Shown here in pieces: positions 4,732-5,469 of a stretch of 5,469 nt of DNA. Both the position numbers and the translations under genes were made by a program. The notes under the pieces were generated by a model, which saw nothing but the letters and a program-made list of their open reading frames with translations, searched no databases and was not told where the DNA came from. Numbering within the stretch: position 1 is the first letter of the stretch; each line of letters starts with the position of its first letter. The DNA comes from Actinomycetes bacterium (lineage in GTDB: Bacteria > Actinomycetota > Actinomycetes > Propionibacteriales > Propionibacteriaceae), in NCBI GenBank assembly GCA_029778515.1, contig JAKOQD010000243.1, forward strand, positions 1 through 5,469. The letters run 5' to 3'.

Positions 4732-5343
4732 ATGTCCGAGCAGCCGGCCCAGCGCGAACTCTGGCAGCGATCCGCCGCCCGCTACGACCAGGCCACGGCC
4801 TGGCTGGAGCGGCGGATGCTGGCCCGGGAGCGTGAGCGATTGATTCCCCAGGCTCGTGGCCGGACGCTGGAGGTGGGCGTCGGCACTGGTGCCAACCTGC
4901 CCTGGTACCCGCACGAGGTCGAGTTGTTCGGCGTGGACGCAAGCCCGGCGATGCTCGACCTGGCCCGCAAGCGCGCGGCACGGCTCGGTCGCCAGGCGTG
5001 GTTCGAGCTGGGCGATGCGGACGCGCTCAGCCATCCGGAAGCGAGCGTCGACACAGTGGTGGCCACGCTGCTGCTCTGTTCGGTCCCGAAGGTCGAATCG
5101 ACCCTGGCCGAGTTCGCCCGGGTGCTGCGTCCGGGTGGGCGGCTGCTGCTGCTCGACCATGTCGAGTCGTCCTCGGCCTTCGTCCGCGCTGGTCAGCGGT
5201 TGGCCGACCTGGTCACCAGCCGGACGGGGGAGCGCTGGCGGCGGCGTCCGCTGCGGCAATTGCCGGACGCCGGCTTCGACGTGGTGCAGACGCACATCAC
5301 CCGTGCGCGCCTACTGGAAGTCGTCGTGGCCGAGCGCCGCTAG
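4732..5343 (+). CDS. Class I SAM-dependent methyltransferase (type 11 / METTL7-like)
   Basis: A 203-residue cytoplasmic methyltransferase of unknown substrate. The SAM-binding Rossmann core is clear: motif I TLEVGVGTGANL (45-56), the acidic end of strand 2 in LFGVDASPAMLDLARKRA (65-82, D69), GDADAL (94-99), the motif IV region VDTVVATLLLCSVP (106-119), and the post-motif RVLRPGGRLLLLDHVE (130-145). The GERWRRRP...LPDAGF segment (166-182) and the AGF-type C-terminus resemble METTL7/UbiE-like lipid or small-molecule methyltransferases. It is shorter than true UbiE (about 230-260 residues), so a menaquinone role is not supported by length. The ATG lies 2 bases after the polA stop with no good Shine-Dalgarno sequence, which suggests translational coupling in a polA operon. 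No transmembrane segment or signal peptide is seen. The frame is complete, ending at TAG. Confidence 0.85.
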   Translation: MSEQPAQRELWQRSAARYDQATAWLERRMLARERERLIPQARGRTLEVGVGTGANLPWYPHEVELFGVDASPAMLDLARKRAARLGRQAWFELGDADALSHPEASVDTVVATLLLCSVPKVESTLAEFARVLRPGGRLLLLDHVESSSAFVRAGQRLADLVTSRTGERWRRRPLRQLPDAGFDVVQTHITRARLLEVVVAERR

Positions 5344-5365
5344 CACACAGCGAATCCGGTCGCCA

Positions 5366-5433
5366 GACGAAAGCGCCCTTCGTCAAGCTCAGCCCAGATC
5401 CGTACGGAGCGGGTCTCGACAAGCTGGACCAGC
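5366..5433. repeat. Composite REP-like repeat with hairpin, downstream of the polA operon
   Basis: Two related units lie 36 bp apart. The first, CCCTTCGTCAAGCTCAGCC (5376-5394), and the second (5412-5433, beginning GGTCTCGACAAGCT) share the core TCG(T/A)CAAGCT. The second matches the repeat at 1945-1966 at 19 of 22 bases. GACGAA (5366-5371) pairs perfectly with TTCGTC (5379-5384). A palindrome CCGTACGG (5400-5407) lies between the units. The hairpin follows the methyltransferase stop by 22 bases and might help end or protect the transcript, although no T-run follows. No gene start is recognised in the rest of the window end. Confidence 0.5.
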
Positions 5434-5469
5434 CGTATCGGTACAGCCCGCATGGTTAAGCCTGGCTCA

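Noticed and set aside
3239..4981. 580-codon minus-strand open frame
   Set aside because: It lies wholly antisense to polA and the start of the methyltransferase gene. Such long antisense frames arise from high-GC codon use, and its product (rich in Gly, Arg, Val, Gln, His) resembles no family.
5340..5453. 37-codon minus-strand open frame at the window end
   Set aside because: It is made almost entirely of the REP-like repeat, has no ribosome site, and its stop overlaps the methyltransferase stop.
1..5469. CRISPR array, insertion sequence, toxin-antitoxin or riboswitch
   Set aside because: I saw no regularly spaced repeats, transposase, terminal inverted repeats, small paired genes or conserved aptamer core anywhere in the window.

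Overview
This is an ordinary-looking core segment from a high-GC actinobacterium. The evidence is the strong G/C bias at third codon positions, an ANTAR response regulator very close to mycobacterial PdtaR, and a PolA that follows the mycobacterial protein almost from end to end. Short intergenic repeats built on a TCGACA(A/G)GCT core resemble repeats I remember from Propionibacteriales (the Propionibacteriaceae/Nocardioides side), so I lean to that order. The lineage call is inference only. I see no phage, transposon, CRISPR array, toxin-antitoxin pair or defence system.

Layout. Positions 2-277 hold the 3' end of a zinc-type (MDR) alcohol dehydrogenase, cut off by the window edge. A 406-bp stretch without a convincing gene follows (278-683). 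It contains short direct repeats and one perfect hairpin. A tRNA-Leu(CAA) lies on the minus strand at 684-766. It diverges from pdtaR (871-1503, plus), and the gap between them carries possible promoters for both. pdtaR converges on a PaaI/YdiI-type hotdog acyl-CoA thioesterase gene (1508-1918, minus), with only 4 bp between the stop codons. The thioesterase gene diverges from polA (2042-4729, plus) across 123 bp that contains a REP-like repeat, a tandem palindrome and a likely leaderless promoter for polA. Two bases after the polA stop begins a class I SAM-dependent methyltransferase gene (4732-5343). The last 126 bp hold a composite REP-like repeat with a hairpin.

How the genes work together. 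PolA (gap filling, Okazaki processing, repair) and the methyltransferase are probably co-transcribed and translationally coupled. PdtaR is an RNA-binding antitermination regulator normally paired with the kinase PdtaS, which is not in this window. The thioesterase and methyltransferase are unlinked to polA in function as far as can be seen. Both belong to superfamilies that include menaquinone-pathway enzymes, a speculative link given as a finding.

The observations most worth checking are the leaderless polA start with its tandem palindrome, the ordered 12-bp repeat pairs in the gene-free stretch, the REP-like repeats, and the PolA residue changes (dead proofreading site, Tyr in the O-helix, Glu for Asp in the 5'-nuclease site). 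The residue changes are probably lineage-typical. I found nothing that amounts to an undescribed system.
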